Shown here piece by piece: positions 55,038 through 64,000 of a DNA stretch of 64,000 nucleotides; position 1 is the stretch's first letter, and every line of letters starts with the position of its first letter. The stretch covers positions 89,639,228-89,703,227 of the forward strand of contig NC_085138.1 in the NCBI RefSeq assembly GCF_035046485.1, written 5' to 3'. The position numbers were made by a program, and so were the translations under genes. Source of the stretch: Aedes albopictus. Its lineage: Eukaryota; Arthropoda; Insecta; Diptera; Culicidae. Under the pieces are notes generated by a model. It worked only from the letters and a program-made list of their open reading frames with translations. It was not told the DNA's origin and searched no databases.

Positions 55038-55330
55038 TACAGTAGACGTTCGATAAGTGCAACATGTTTACGTTTCAGTTACCGAATGAAATTCGCTAAC
55101 GGCAACGACTGACAGCCGTCAAACAGTTGTCGATTGCTTTTGGACGCAGCCAGAATGCACTCAAAAACATCGCAATGCAGCTGTAGTGCATCTGAAAAAC
55201 ATCGCAACTCTGTTGACGTTTCGTTTTTGACAGATAGCGGTGCGATAACTGCAAAATTGTTGCACTTAGCGGACTTGCAGTTAAAAAGCTTTGCAGTTAA
55301 ACCGTTTGCACCGAGTGAACGTCTACTGTA
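55038..55330. mobile_element. 293-bp MITE with CAGTAGACGTTC ends, TA target
   Basis: TACAGTAGACGTTCGATAAG and GAGTGAACGTCTACTGTA form the ends with TA at each edge. Further inside, GTGCAAC and GTTGCAC-type phrases are mirrored. It abuts the MITE ending at 55039 and shares the TA. Confidence 0.75.
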
Positions 55331-56052
55331 TATTTAATACGTAATTTTCAGGGGGATGACGAAGGGCCAAAATCATCAAGCCAGCATTCGATTCAACATG
55401 GCGTCAATTTTTTTGTTTTGATTGCTTAATTCATGGATAAAATGCGCCGGAAACATCGACACTGCTTCGCTGCTAGATATAATCTCGGATATAATATCGT
55501 GCAAAGTGATAAAGAAAGAGAAACAATCATCAAAAACAACGATTTCGTTTGAAATGTGTAATTTCCGAAATTGTTTATTACACCAACGAACCTAACCTCG
55601 AAATGACTGACAATTCTCACGCCATTTTGACAGATGTATCATGAGTATGAAAAGGACGGCAACAGGATCGATAAAGTAGAATATATCGATCCGTCTTTTT
55701 CGCGCATGTGTGCGGTCTGTCAAAATGACCTGTGAATTGTCAAACATTTTCATGGCTAGCTTTGTTGCTGTAATCGAGGCTGTAATGAAGAATAAGCACT
55801 AGCAGTCACGAGCTACAGTCTGTTTATAACACAGTCCCGCAAAGAGTGAAACCAAATCTACCTATCGAACTGTCAAATCGGCTACCTATCGAGCACGCCA
55901 GCAAAATTATGAAAACAAAGTCTGGCGAAGAAGAAGAACAACAATCAAAAGAAGTCGTCTTTGCATGTCTCTATAAATACAGTCTCTAACACGACCCACA
56001 CACCCGAAAATCAGGAACAAGTTAGAGTAAACCGACCAGTAAGTGGGTACCA
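55331..56052. other. No gene seen; contains one MITE
   Basis: Apart from the element at 55578-55773 I see no supported feature. The short frames are chance. Confidence 0.3.
55578..55773. mobile_element. 196-bp MITE with TTACACCAACGAAC ends, copy 1
   Basis: TTACACCAACGAACCTAACC on the left mirrors GGCTAGCTTTGTTGCTGTAA on the right. Internal phrases CATTTTGACAGATGTATCAT and CGGTCTGTCAAAATGAC are partly mirrored. An inverted copy is at 62821-63013. Confidence 0.75.
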
Positions 56053-56726
56053 CACTGAGGCAAAAACACTTAGGATTTTCATAAGTTGGAATTTATGAAT
56101 GGGCGATTTTTCTGTTTCATTACTCGCTTATTTATTTCATAGCTGTTGTGCTTGCGTTTCATACCTACAACTTATGATTGCCTTAAGTGGCATCGTTGTG
56201 AAAAAATCATATTTGAAAACTATGAAAATCGTTACAGTAATGGTATGGATTCCAATAAGCTGCTGCTTGGACAAGCACACATTACTCTTAATCGATATTA
56301 ACCATTGAATAAAGTGACAAGAAGCAAATTAGACTGTCATTATTTGCCACATAATGTTAGCCAAAGTGTTAGCCACATACGTAAACTTAAATAAAAGAAC
56401 AGTCGAACGCGTTCCTTGTCCTTTAGTTTTAAATTATCGATCAAGAAAAATCGATCATTTTACTTACTCGGTAATTCCAAAATGCAATGTCATGCCATGA
56501 TTTAGAATATAATTTAATCATCCATAATCAATAAAATTGAATACGAATATTATATTGCTTGCGCCATGAAATTCATAATGAACAATATCGGTTTCCATAA
56601 GCATTAGTAGTTGAATTCAATAAGACAAAACACACGATAATCATAGTTTTTATCCGATGATATTCATAAGCGAAAACTTATGATTTTGTTAAGGGACTGG
56701 ATATTGAATTTTTCCCTCTTAATCAT

Positions 56727-59647
56727 TGTGGTATTCTCCACCTCGCCGTAATCCTCCGGATTCCGGAACCTCACCGAAATCCCCAGAACCTTGCTTACCA
56801 TTTCACAATACACTCCGAATCCTGTTCAATCCTATGGTATCTACTCTTCCGGCTACTTCGTCAAATGTTCTCCCCGCTCAGATTGTGCACTGACATATGC
56901 TACACTCTCAAACCCAAAATACTCATTTTTAGGAGTTTGTCAACCTTAGTGTCAAGGTGAATAAATGTTATAATTACAGGTCACCACATCTCCCTTTTTC
57001 TACGGATTTGAAATTTGACTGTTTATAATAATCTAACTCCAGACCAGGTTGTCGTTACTTCGACTAATCATTTTAATCAAAATCCTAAATACAAAATCAT
57101 TTTTGAGATTCACTCTTCTAATGCAAGTTTGCCAAATAATAAAAACTGTTCTTCCCCTTGGAGTTTTTCTGATTTAATACTCCGACCGAATAAATCCAAT
57201 TCTTAAATTTATGATTCTCAACTTTTTCACTTTTCGCGTCACGATGCTATTTTTCAACCATATCTGTTTCCTTTTTTTAACAAGGATATCTTCTATTTGT
57301 TTTTAGACGGACTTGGTGGTCTAGTGGCTACCGCTTCTGATTCGTATGCAGAAGTTCTGGGTTCAATCACTGGTCCGTCCCTTTCCTCATACTTTGTATC
57401 TTGTACTTTCTCTCTTTTTCTCCTCTACATGTACAGCTCATGTATATTCGTAAATCAATAGCCATCGCTCGAACAGAAACGGGTTGGAGAAGCCATTTCG
57501 CTTCCTCCCAACTTCCACAAATGTATCATATAACGTCTACAAATTGTCAACCAAACGATCTGTGCCGCTTCTCCTTCAGAGTAAAGATGACTCATAAATT
57601 CACACCCTACCCTACTAACAATTACCACATCCGTACTGGTTGTGCACTTCCCCATGGGGACTCCGAATGGTCTCGGTCTCTAGTAGCAACAACTATCACA
57701 CTCTAATATTCTTTTTCCTTCCCAACTGACTGTGAAACCCGACCGGCTGCTTAAATTGCACTTTTAGAATAAGTGGAGCTAGCCCCTTATATAGTTGGAT
57801 CTCAGTACAATTCATAACTGTTCAGATAAATCACGGAGGAGCAACCATTGACATGTACAGTCAATCTAAGCTAAACTATCTGTTTTCTATTTGCTTTCCT
57901 AACTTTCATCTGAACTATACTCCATAGACAACACGATGATCTATTTGGAATACTTTATCACCTTAGCATGTCGAGACATTTGCCACTGTTATCGGAGATC
58001 AAATGCTCACGCCACTCATTCTATCTACCAATCCATGCAGTGGGTTTGCCCATCGTACCGAGTGCAGGCTTCTAGCTCTGGTACTACAGCCACAGTTATT
58101 GTGTCATTCAATTTCAACGTAAGTTATGTTTACACTGCGCTTTGTTTTTCTCCGAATTTCTTCTACTGAATTGAACCATAACGTCTTGTCAACAAAATCA
58201 TACCACAGCTTTTTTTTTTTCTAATTCCACCGTTTACATGTATCACCACTAGCTGAAAGAACTATTGCGATTTTTACCTATTTTTTTATATTATGGCGTC
58301 AGCACCAACCCAAATAGCAACAGCATTACACAGCACCGAGTCCCTTTTAAAATCGAGACCATAAATCGCCAATCGTACATGCCTCTCTCCGGGACAGTGC
58401 TTCTCTATGTTCCAATAATACACTAGCACACTTTTCAACTTTGAACACCTTTTTCAGAACACAGGTAGTGCAGTGATCTAAGCGATGTCACCAGATGTCA
58501 CCTATGTCTTTTCGTTTCTGTCAGGCCTGCCTAGGCTGCTGCATCATCGCCTCCTAATATTCGTGTTCCATCTGAACATATCCGATTAAACCAACACTGG
58601 TGCAATATGCTTTCATAACAAGAGGCTTTGAAGATAAATATAGCGATTTTTTTTCAGTGGAGCCAGTATTTCGTTTAATAATCCTCATAAACTACGTCAC
58701 GCCATGCATTGGCCATTCAATTCAGAACGCTCTGCAAAAGCAGCACAGTGCATTTTCCCCTGCCGCTCTCATTGGTTAGTCTCTGGGACCTTTCCCCTCT
58801 AAAGGACCTACTGTTTCAATCACTTCAGTCTCCGGGACTTTCTTTCCCTTTCCCATAACGCTCTCCGGGAGCAGAGCTGTGCCATGCACCACCCTCTTTA
58901 GTACGGTCTCCGGGACCAGTTTCTCGTATTCATCACGCTCTCCAGGAGCATCGCTGTGCCTTGCACCAGCCTTTTCTGTACGGTCTCCGGGACCAATTTC
59001 TCATACTAATCACGCTCTCCGAGAGCATCGCTGCGTAATCTGCCTGCCTCGTTAACATCCGCTACTACCGATTACCTGTCACTCTCCAAAAGCATTTTTT
59101 TTTAATGCGTCAGTCGTGGTTTCACTAATTCGCTTCCCTGTAATCGCACCAAATTCTGAAAACAACACTCCATCACATCATCCTCTACCAGAATCACCGA
59201 GATGAATCTGTTCATTTTCCAAATCCACACAATCACTTTTCAGTGGCCAGAAATCATCCCTTTTCAACAAAAACACTCCGTCACTGTCTAGGCCACCAAT
59301 TAGCCCCATCCTCCACGTCGACTCAATCGTTGGGGAAACAACAAATTGTTCTTCTTTCCAAATCGAATCCCATCCTCGTCGCCACTGTGGTATTCTCCAC
59401 CTCGCCGTAATCCTCCGGATTCCGGAACCTCACCGAAATCCCCAGAACCTTGCTTACCAATTCACAATACACTCCGAATCCTGTTCAATCCTATGGTATC
59501 TACTCTTCCGGCTACTTCGTCAAATGTTCTCCCCGCTCAGATTGTGCACTGACATATGCTACACTCTCAAACCCAAAATACTCATTTTTAGGAGTTTGTC
59601 AACCTTAGTGTCAAGGTGAATAAATGTTATAATTACAGGTCACCACA
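56727..59647 (-). mobile_element. Non-autonomous LTR retrotransposon, young, minus orientation
   Basis: Direct repeats of 262 bp (56727-56988 and 59386-59647) start TGTGGTATTC and end GGTCACCACA, and differ by one base that I can see. ATCAT duplicates the target (56722-56726 and 59648-59652). On the minus strand the primer site next to the 59386 repeat reads TGGCGACGAGGATGGGATTC, complementary to the 3' end of tRNA-Ser(GCU). The polypurine tract GAAAAAGGGAGAT lies next to the other repeat. The 2.4-kb interior has no gag or pol frames, and it contains a tRNA-like SINE head at 57306. Confidence 0.9.
57306..57400 (+). mobile_element. SINE with a tRNA-like head, inside the LTR element
   Basis: GACGGACTTGGTGGTCTAGT begins the head and ACTGGTCCGTC ends it, so the 7-bp acceptor arms GACGGAC/GTCCGTC pair fully. 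The middle has CTTCTGATTCGTATGCAGAA. It is a relative of 37726-37838 on the other strand. The oversized anticodon-arm loop argues against a functional tRNA. Confidence 0.6.
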
Positions 59648-59837
59648 ATCATAAGTGAAAATTATGGCTTTCAACAATAATCGTAATGTCGCCAAATCAT
59701 AAGGGGTTCTTACGTTCTTCCTAAGTTTTTTTTGCCTCAGTGCAAAACGCGCCATACCAAAAACGTTGATGGGTAAAGCGGCGATGTACCGAGTTTGACA
59801 GCTGTGTCACCCCACTGGTAATTTTACACGAACGCTA

Positions 59838-59955
59838 ATGAGCCATTTTACGAAGTGACAGCAATGTTGATGATGATATTGGTTTTCACGGGTTATTGGA
59901 CGCTACCTCCTGTCAAAATTCATTCATAAAATCGGCTCGTAAAATGGACTATAGG
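59838..59955. mobile_element. Short MITE upstream of the nonA-like gene
   Basis: GAGCCATTTTACGAAGTGAC and GGCTCGTAAAATGGACTATA mark the two ends, with CTCCTGTCAAAATTCATTCA between them. It is an inverted relative of 22305-22440. Confidence 0.6.
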
Positions 59956-60275
59956 GATGAGTAAAAATATTTTACTGTGTAGTTTGTTTTTCATGTGCAT
60001 TAATCGGGCAACACTAATTTGCGTTTTAGTACTGATGCGGTACTAGAATCGTGTAGACATTTCGGTCGATTTGTACGGGACCGACACTCGAACTCTCCTC
60101 ATTCTGCTTTCGACTGTCGGCTGTGTTGCACGCTGTGACAATTTCTCCGAGAAGTGTGTGAAAATTACTGACAGGAAAGTAAAGGAAGTGCAAAAAGTGC
60201 TAAACGGAAGTGAATTTAGTGCGTCGTGAAAAGTGTTTTATTATATAACGCAGCTGGTAAACAGAAATCTCAAAT

Positions 60276-60674
60276 ATGGAAGTAGCCAAGCCAGAGGTGA
60301 ATGGAAGCCCACTGCCACAGCGGCAGCAGAATAACCCTAATGCCCAGCAACAGCAGCAGCAGCAAGGTGGCCTCCAAGGAGGTAACCCTAACCAAGGTGG
60401 CGGCGGCGGCGGCGGTGGTCCCAACCAGCAGCAGGGACAGGGTGGTGGCAACAAGCAGATGAACCGCAACCAGCAGAACAAGAACCGCGGTGGAAACCAG
60501 AACCGGTTCGGAAACCGCAACCAGCAGGGTGGACCCGGCGGAAACCGTCAGAATAACCCGGATGGCGGCAATATGGGCGGAGAGGGTGGCGGCAACCAGC
60601 AGCAGCAGCAACGCGGCGGTGGTGGCGGCGGCGGCCCCGGTGGCAACCGAGGAAACCGCCGGAACATGGGCGAT
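60276..60674 (+). CDS. nonA: nonA/NONO-like RNA-binding protein, first coding exon
   Basis: The ATG at 60276 begins MEVAKPEVNGSPLPQRQQ and the exon ends after Gly-Asp at 60674, followed by the donor GTAAGT. The 133 residues are a low-complexity Gly/Gln/Asn/Arg segment (poly-Gln, poly-Gly, and NRNQQNKNRGGNQNRFGN). The early LPQRQQ and the QN/GG/NRGN composition match the N-terminus of Drosophila NonA, a DBHS-family protein with two RRMs and a NOPS and coiled-coil region. DBHS proteins bind RNA in the nucleus and act in transcription and splicing. None of the RRMs is in the window, so the intron is at least 3.3 kb. Another Gly/Gln-rich RNA-binding protein cannot be fully excluded. A 5' UTR of about 100-230 bp is likely just upstream, with a good context at the ATG. 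Confidence 0.75.
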
Positions 60675-61268
60675 GTAAGTATTTGGGAGGTTTTACGCCG
60701 GGAATAATGGGAAAATTTCTCTGGCGGCGCTTGTACGGGTGGGTCCAGATTTTTCAAGATGGCCGCCCCGGGGTCGATTTTGCTGATTTGGAGAGTTTCA
60801 GTCGAGTATGCACCAAGCACACGTTTCAAGATGGCGGGTGTCTCGACTTTCCGGGTGGGTTTGATTTCAAGTAATTTCTGAAAAAAATATTTGACGATTT
60901 TGGATGTTCAAATTTGTATTGAATTGTGGGGTAGGAATAATGATGATGTTATTGATTGATGTTAAGATGTTATTAAGCAGATCAGGTAGCAAAATTGAAG
61001 GTAAATACCGTTAGAGGTAATGAACTTGTGCCTCAGATCATCGAACGGCTTTTTCCCCTTCTTTTTGTGGTTTTCTCTTTCGACCGGCTTTTCTGCCGGC
61101 TAATGGTGCACGTTTCATGATCAATTTTAAAAATGGAGACATAAATGGAAATTTAGCGCACATTTGTTGGTTCTGCGCATTAGCGAAGTGTGTATTGCGT
61201 AGTGTTTAATATGTGTTTCTCTTCCACGACGTAAATTTGGTTATGTATTGCGTTTTGAGCTATCAGTC
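60675..61268 (+). other. Start of the nonA-like first intron
   Basis: No exon or repeat ends found. Frames running past the donor are read-through of coding composition and are not supported. Confidence 0.4.
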
Positions 61269-61652
61269 TAGGGTGAGTGTACTAGTTATTATCATTGCAA
61301 AATTTTAAGTTTTTGCAAGAAAATATTTGTTATATTCATTCCATGATTTAACAGTATTTATGGCTGAACATTGAGATAATAGCCCTGTCCAAATTATATA
61401 TTACCTGAGGGTATCCAAAACATATTCGGTGTCCAAAATGCAATTCTAACAGGCGATTGGAAATCGTGATTTTCTCAGCTTGAAATGCTTTCGTTGAGGT
61501 TTTTCTCACCAGGAACACAAAGTACAGTCATATTATAAACTAAAGCGTATTACATAGTAACTTTCCAAAATATTCAATTGGTTTCTATGGAGTTTAGGGG
61601 CGATTTTACCAACGTTGTCCTCAGCCTGTCCAAAATACATGAATTACTCTAG
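61269..61652. repeat. Relative of the TAGGGTAA-ended element at 30437-31354
   Basis: It shares GATAATAGCCCTGTCCAAAT, GGTGTCCAAAATGCAATTCT, ACAGGCGATTGGAAATCGTG-like text and the right end CCTGTCCAAAATACATGAAT. The left end is TAGGGTGAGTG; the internal part is shorter than in the other copy. Confidence 0.7.
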
Positions 61653-61957
61653 CTCCACTTACATTAAAAGATGGGTGACATCCAATTGGATGGATGTCGA
61701 AAATTGCAATCAGACAAAGCTGTTTATAACACCAAATGGGTTCCAAAAAGCTCTTAGAGCTCAAGAAGAGAGTTCTTTTTACGAAAAAAACACGACAGTA
61801 TATGGCCTCGGTCGTTGCGATCCGGCTTCCTATGTGCAAACACTGGCCTTAAAACTGGACACTGCCCGGGCAGGTATCACTTGGAAAATGTTGGCCAGAT
61901 TCAGAGTGATGTCGGGAATTTTGAAAAGTCTTCCATTCAAACGCATAGAAATCGATG

Positions 61958-62184
61958 TAGGGTAGCGAACCACTTGGGCAGCGGCCGGTATTTTGGGCGG
62001 CACTCTCCGCTATAACGCAGTCAATTCCAAACCGTTTTGACTTAAAATTTTGTACACGGCTAGATACTATACGTATCAGATCTCATCGCATTCCAAAAAT
62101 TGTGTCAATTGGTTCAGAATTGGCTGAGTTACAGCAGAAAAGTGCCCAAAATAGGACCCCTGCCGAGATGGTTCCACTTCCCTA
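61958..62184. mobile_element. 227-bp MITE with CACTTGGGCAG ends, TA target
   Basis: TAGGGTAGCGAACCACTTGG begins it and ATGGTTCCACTTCCCTA ends it. Inside are TTTTGTACACGGCTAG and AAAGTGCCCAAAATAGGACC. It is an uninterrupted relative of the outer MITE at 34218-35439. Confidence 0.75.
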
Positions 62185-62349
62185 TGTATTTGCTACCTCT
62201 GATCGTCCTTTAATGAATGAAGATGATCCTGCAATATCTTCACCGCTCTTCCACTTGACGAAACGGATAACAGAATAATAACATGGATTTGTGCTTCTAC
62301 GTAATCAGTCGGATATCGTCCCGCCTAGATGGGCAACTTCGAGCCTACA

Positions 62350-62515
62350 AGGCATAGTACACAAATTACCTAACGCTAAAATCAGCGATTTCAAACTCCC
62401 CCCTCCCCCATGTAACGCTTTTTGTATGAAAACCAAAAATATTTTGTATGGCTCGTCACGCTAAGCTAGACTCCCCCCTCCCCCTATAGCGTTACGTAAT
62501 TTGTGTACGATGCCC
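62350..62515. mobile_element. 166-bp MITE with C runs and ATTACSTAACGCTA ends
   Basis: The left end has GGCATAGTACACAAATTACC and TAACGCTA. The right end mirrors it as TAGCGTTACGTAATTTGTGT and ACGATGCCC. Two pyrimidine runs and two TTTTGTATG phrases sit in the middle. The layout (TTACGT near the ends, G/C runs, mirrored CATACAAAA) is the same as in 5441-5604, so they may be related families. Confidence 0.75.
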
Positions 62516-62820
62516 AAGTGGTCAACCTAAGAAGGTAAATTTGTTCAATAATTATTATTTAAGGAATTATTCCTTTTTATTTAGTAAGAACAATAAGTGA
62601 ACACAACGCCTCGTGTTGCGTATTTATCCTGGTATTTATGTGATCAGAGTAATTTCTTCAACACGGACGTGAAACCTTGCAACCTCTGATTTGCAGCTAC
62701 AGTGCTTTATATACGCGCAGGCCAAGATCTCTAAATAAATAGTAATTATTGCTTACAACCCAGTGAGATCTGGTCTGCAGAACCTGGAAAGGTTTTGGGG
62801 TTTATAAACTCGATTCTACA

Positions 62821-63013
62821 TTACACCAACAAAGCTAGCCATGCAAATGTTTGACAATTCTCAGGTCATTTTGACAGACCGCATATGCGCAAAAAAGACG
62901 GATCAAATGTTCTGCTTCATCGATCTTATTGCCGTCCTTTTCATGCTCATGATACATCTGTCAAAATGACGTGAGAATTGTCAGTCATTTTGAGGTTAGG
63001 TTCGTTGGTGTAA
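62821..63013. mobile_element. 193-bp MITE with TTACACCAAC ends, copy 2
   Basis: TTACACCAACAAAGCTAGCC and AGGTTCGTTGGTGTAA close the element. It is the inverted copy of 55578-55773, with agreeing inner phrases such as TGACAGACCGCATATGCGC. Confidence 0.8.
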
Positions 63014-63034
63014 TAAAGAATTGTACCTGACTGG

Positions 63035-63647
63035 CAGACATGTCCAAACACTGCACTGCACGAGGAGTCGATGCTCAAACACACCACCGTGGGTGCCAAG
63101 CCACCACCTAGCTCTCCGTGTTTCAGAACTAACACGCACCGTGTCTGGCTCAACACCGGTGTCGGTGGCGGTGCTCAAGCACTGGGCACGGTGTTTGACG
63201 CTTCGGGCAACACGGAGCCCGAGTGTTTCCGATTATGCAAAACACTCGTGCGAGTTCAAGCGCTCGGTGCCGTTCATTCTCCAGCATCAGTTGCTAATGC
63301 TGTTGGTCGACGACGAGAGTGAAGTACTTGGCGGCTCCTTTTGCGTCTTTCTCGTCCCTTCTAACTCAGTGGCTCTGATGCAGCCAAGCTACTACGCACT
63401 GTGGCCGAGCTCACTGCTTTGGTGTTTCATACAATCGGAAACACTCGGCCTCCGTGCCCAACCAAAACTGAAACACGGAGCCGAAACTGAGGCTCGAGTT
63501 ATAACACCGACACGAGTGTTTCACCAGTCGCACTGCGTGTTCATCAGTAAAAGCTGAACGAAGGTGGTGATATAAACACACACGGTGGTGTGTTTACGGG
63601 CAAACACGCCACCGGTGCGGCACGGTTTGGTGTTTTGCCCATGTCTG
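63035..63647. mobile_element. 613-bp hAT-type non-autonomous element, 8-bp target duplication
   Basis: CAGACATGTCCAAACAC and GTGTTTTGCCCATGTCTG are the ends. CTGACTGG is present at 63027-63034 and 63648-63655. The interior is GC-rich and repeats GGTGTTT/AAACACC and ACTCG phrases many times in both senses. A 178-codon frame across it has no domain and follows from this composition. Confidence 0.85.
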
Positions 63648-63655
63648 CTGACTGG

Positions 63656-64000
63656 GACATGACGCGTCATGGCATAATCTGATTACCTATAAGTATACCT
63701 ATAGGTATACATACTTGATTCATGGTGATTAGTTAGCTAGATGCGAATAGAAAAACGAGACAAGCCCCAAAAGTTCAGCTTATTGGAATCAGTGGCTTAA
63801 TATCACCCAACAGCGGGGAAAGAATCATTTCCGACCGATGAAGTTTCAGTAGGTTTCGGAAACGCAAAATGCCGTAGCACTTGTGTTACAAGTTCTGCTT
63901 GTTGATTTCTTCAGTAGATTGAGATGCGGTCCCTAAAGTTGTCACATCCATGGTCAAATATGTAGTAAAGGCTACTTTGCTTCATGACTTCACCGATGAC
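63656..64000. other. No feature seen
   Basis: Intronic sequence of the nonA-like gene without repeat ends or credible frames, apart from a short TATAGGTATAC palindromic phrase near 63690. Confidence 0.3.

Larger units (their letters stand above)
52200..55039. mobile_element. CGCATTTAG-type MITE split by a 2.6-kb element
   Basis: The left part, from TACCGCATTTAGTTCACCAC, and the right part, ending GTAAACTAAATGCGCTA, together match 9532-9750. The break at 52403/55005 holds the element described next. TA occurs at both outer edges, and the right TA is shared with the MITE at 55038. Confidence 0.8.
56053..59742. mobile_element. DNA element with CACTGAGGCAAAAA ends, carrying an LTR insertion
   Basis: CACTGAGGCAAAAACACTTA on the left and TAAGTTTTTTTTGCCTCAGTG, quoted without its last base as TAAGTTTTTTTTGCCTCAGT, on the right are inverted. 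The arms repeat CATAAG/CTTATG phrases. Without the LTR element the length is about 770 bp. A target duplication is not clear; CA lies outside both ends. Confidence 0.6.

Noticed and set aside
57306..57380. Possible tRNA gene
   Set aside because: The acceptor arms pair, but the anticodon-arm loop is too large, the T arm is imperfect, and a relative with diverged flanks exists at 37726-37838; a SINE head is more likely.
63021..63557. 178-codon plus-strand frame
   Set aside because: It crosses the left border of a hAT-type element and consists of its GC-rich repeated phrases; no domain.
1..64000. CRISPR arrays, operons, phage or bacterial genes
   Set aside because: Gene structure, introns and repeat types are eukaryotic; the only regular tandem array (115-bp units) has no spacers.

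Overview
This 64 kb window is eukaryotic and almost certainly from a culicine mosquito of the genus Aedes. Host genes are small and spliced with GT-AG introns. They are separated by dense, nested transposable elements of kinds typical of Aedes: a Feilai-type tRNA-derived SINE with a GAAGAA tail, RTE-clade LINEs resembling JAM1, Jockey- and R1/LOA-like LINE fragments, and many MITE families with TA, TTA, TTAA, 7-bp or 8-bp target duplications. Aedes aegypti or a close relative fits best; the sequence alone does not settle the species.

Five host genes can be supported. On the minus strand, 1767-6243 carries the first two coding exons of an LRRC58-like leucine-rich-repeat protein; its 3' exons lie beyond the left edge. 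On the plus strand, 22822-25277 is a complete three-exon gene for a 752-residue RS-rich and Met-rich nuclear-type protein with several SxQT/NTQT motifs; I cannot name it. On the minus strand, 35521-36218 is a complete two-exon COMMD10. On the minus strand, 40214-51583 is a complete two-exon gene of the TMEM216/TMEM80 (Transmemb_17) family, whose 11 kb intron is filled with transposons. On the plus strand, 60276-60674 is the first coding exon of a nonA/NONO-like gene that continues past the right edge. A sixth long intact reading frame, 14446-15564 minus, encodes a 372-residue protein with a complete-looking RNase H domain but no reverse transcriptase; it could be a captured or domesticated retroelement domain.

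Layout: 1-1.8 kb, LINE debris and a Penelope-type hammerhead-like motif. 1.8-6.5 kb, the LRRC58-like gene with an RTE LINE and MITEs in its intron. 6.5-14.4 kb, a large foldback element with nested SINEs, then about 2 kb of degenerate satellite-like sequence that flips strand in the middle. 14.4-16 kb, the RNase H gene. 16-22 kb, MITEs and a non-LTR insertion with seven 115-bp tandem repeats. 22.3-25.3 kb, the RS-protein gene. 26-35.4 kb, nested LINEs, a hAT-type element and foldback MITEs. 35.5-36.2 kb, COMMD10. 40.2-51.6 kb, the TMEM216-like gene. 52-60 kb, nested DNA elements and a young non-autonomous LTR retrotransposon. 60.3 kb onward, nonA exon 1 and a MITE-rich intron.

The host genes show no sign of acting as one pathway; they are ordinary neighbours (signalling or scaffolding, ciliary transition zone, COMMD/Commander, RNA processing). 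The interest of the window lies mainly in its mobile elements. Several insertions have exact target-site duplications readable by eye, including two DNA-element types with unusual 6-bp and 7-bp duplications, an LTR element with a primer site matching tRNA-Ser(GCU), and insertions nested up to three deep.
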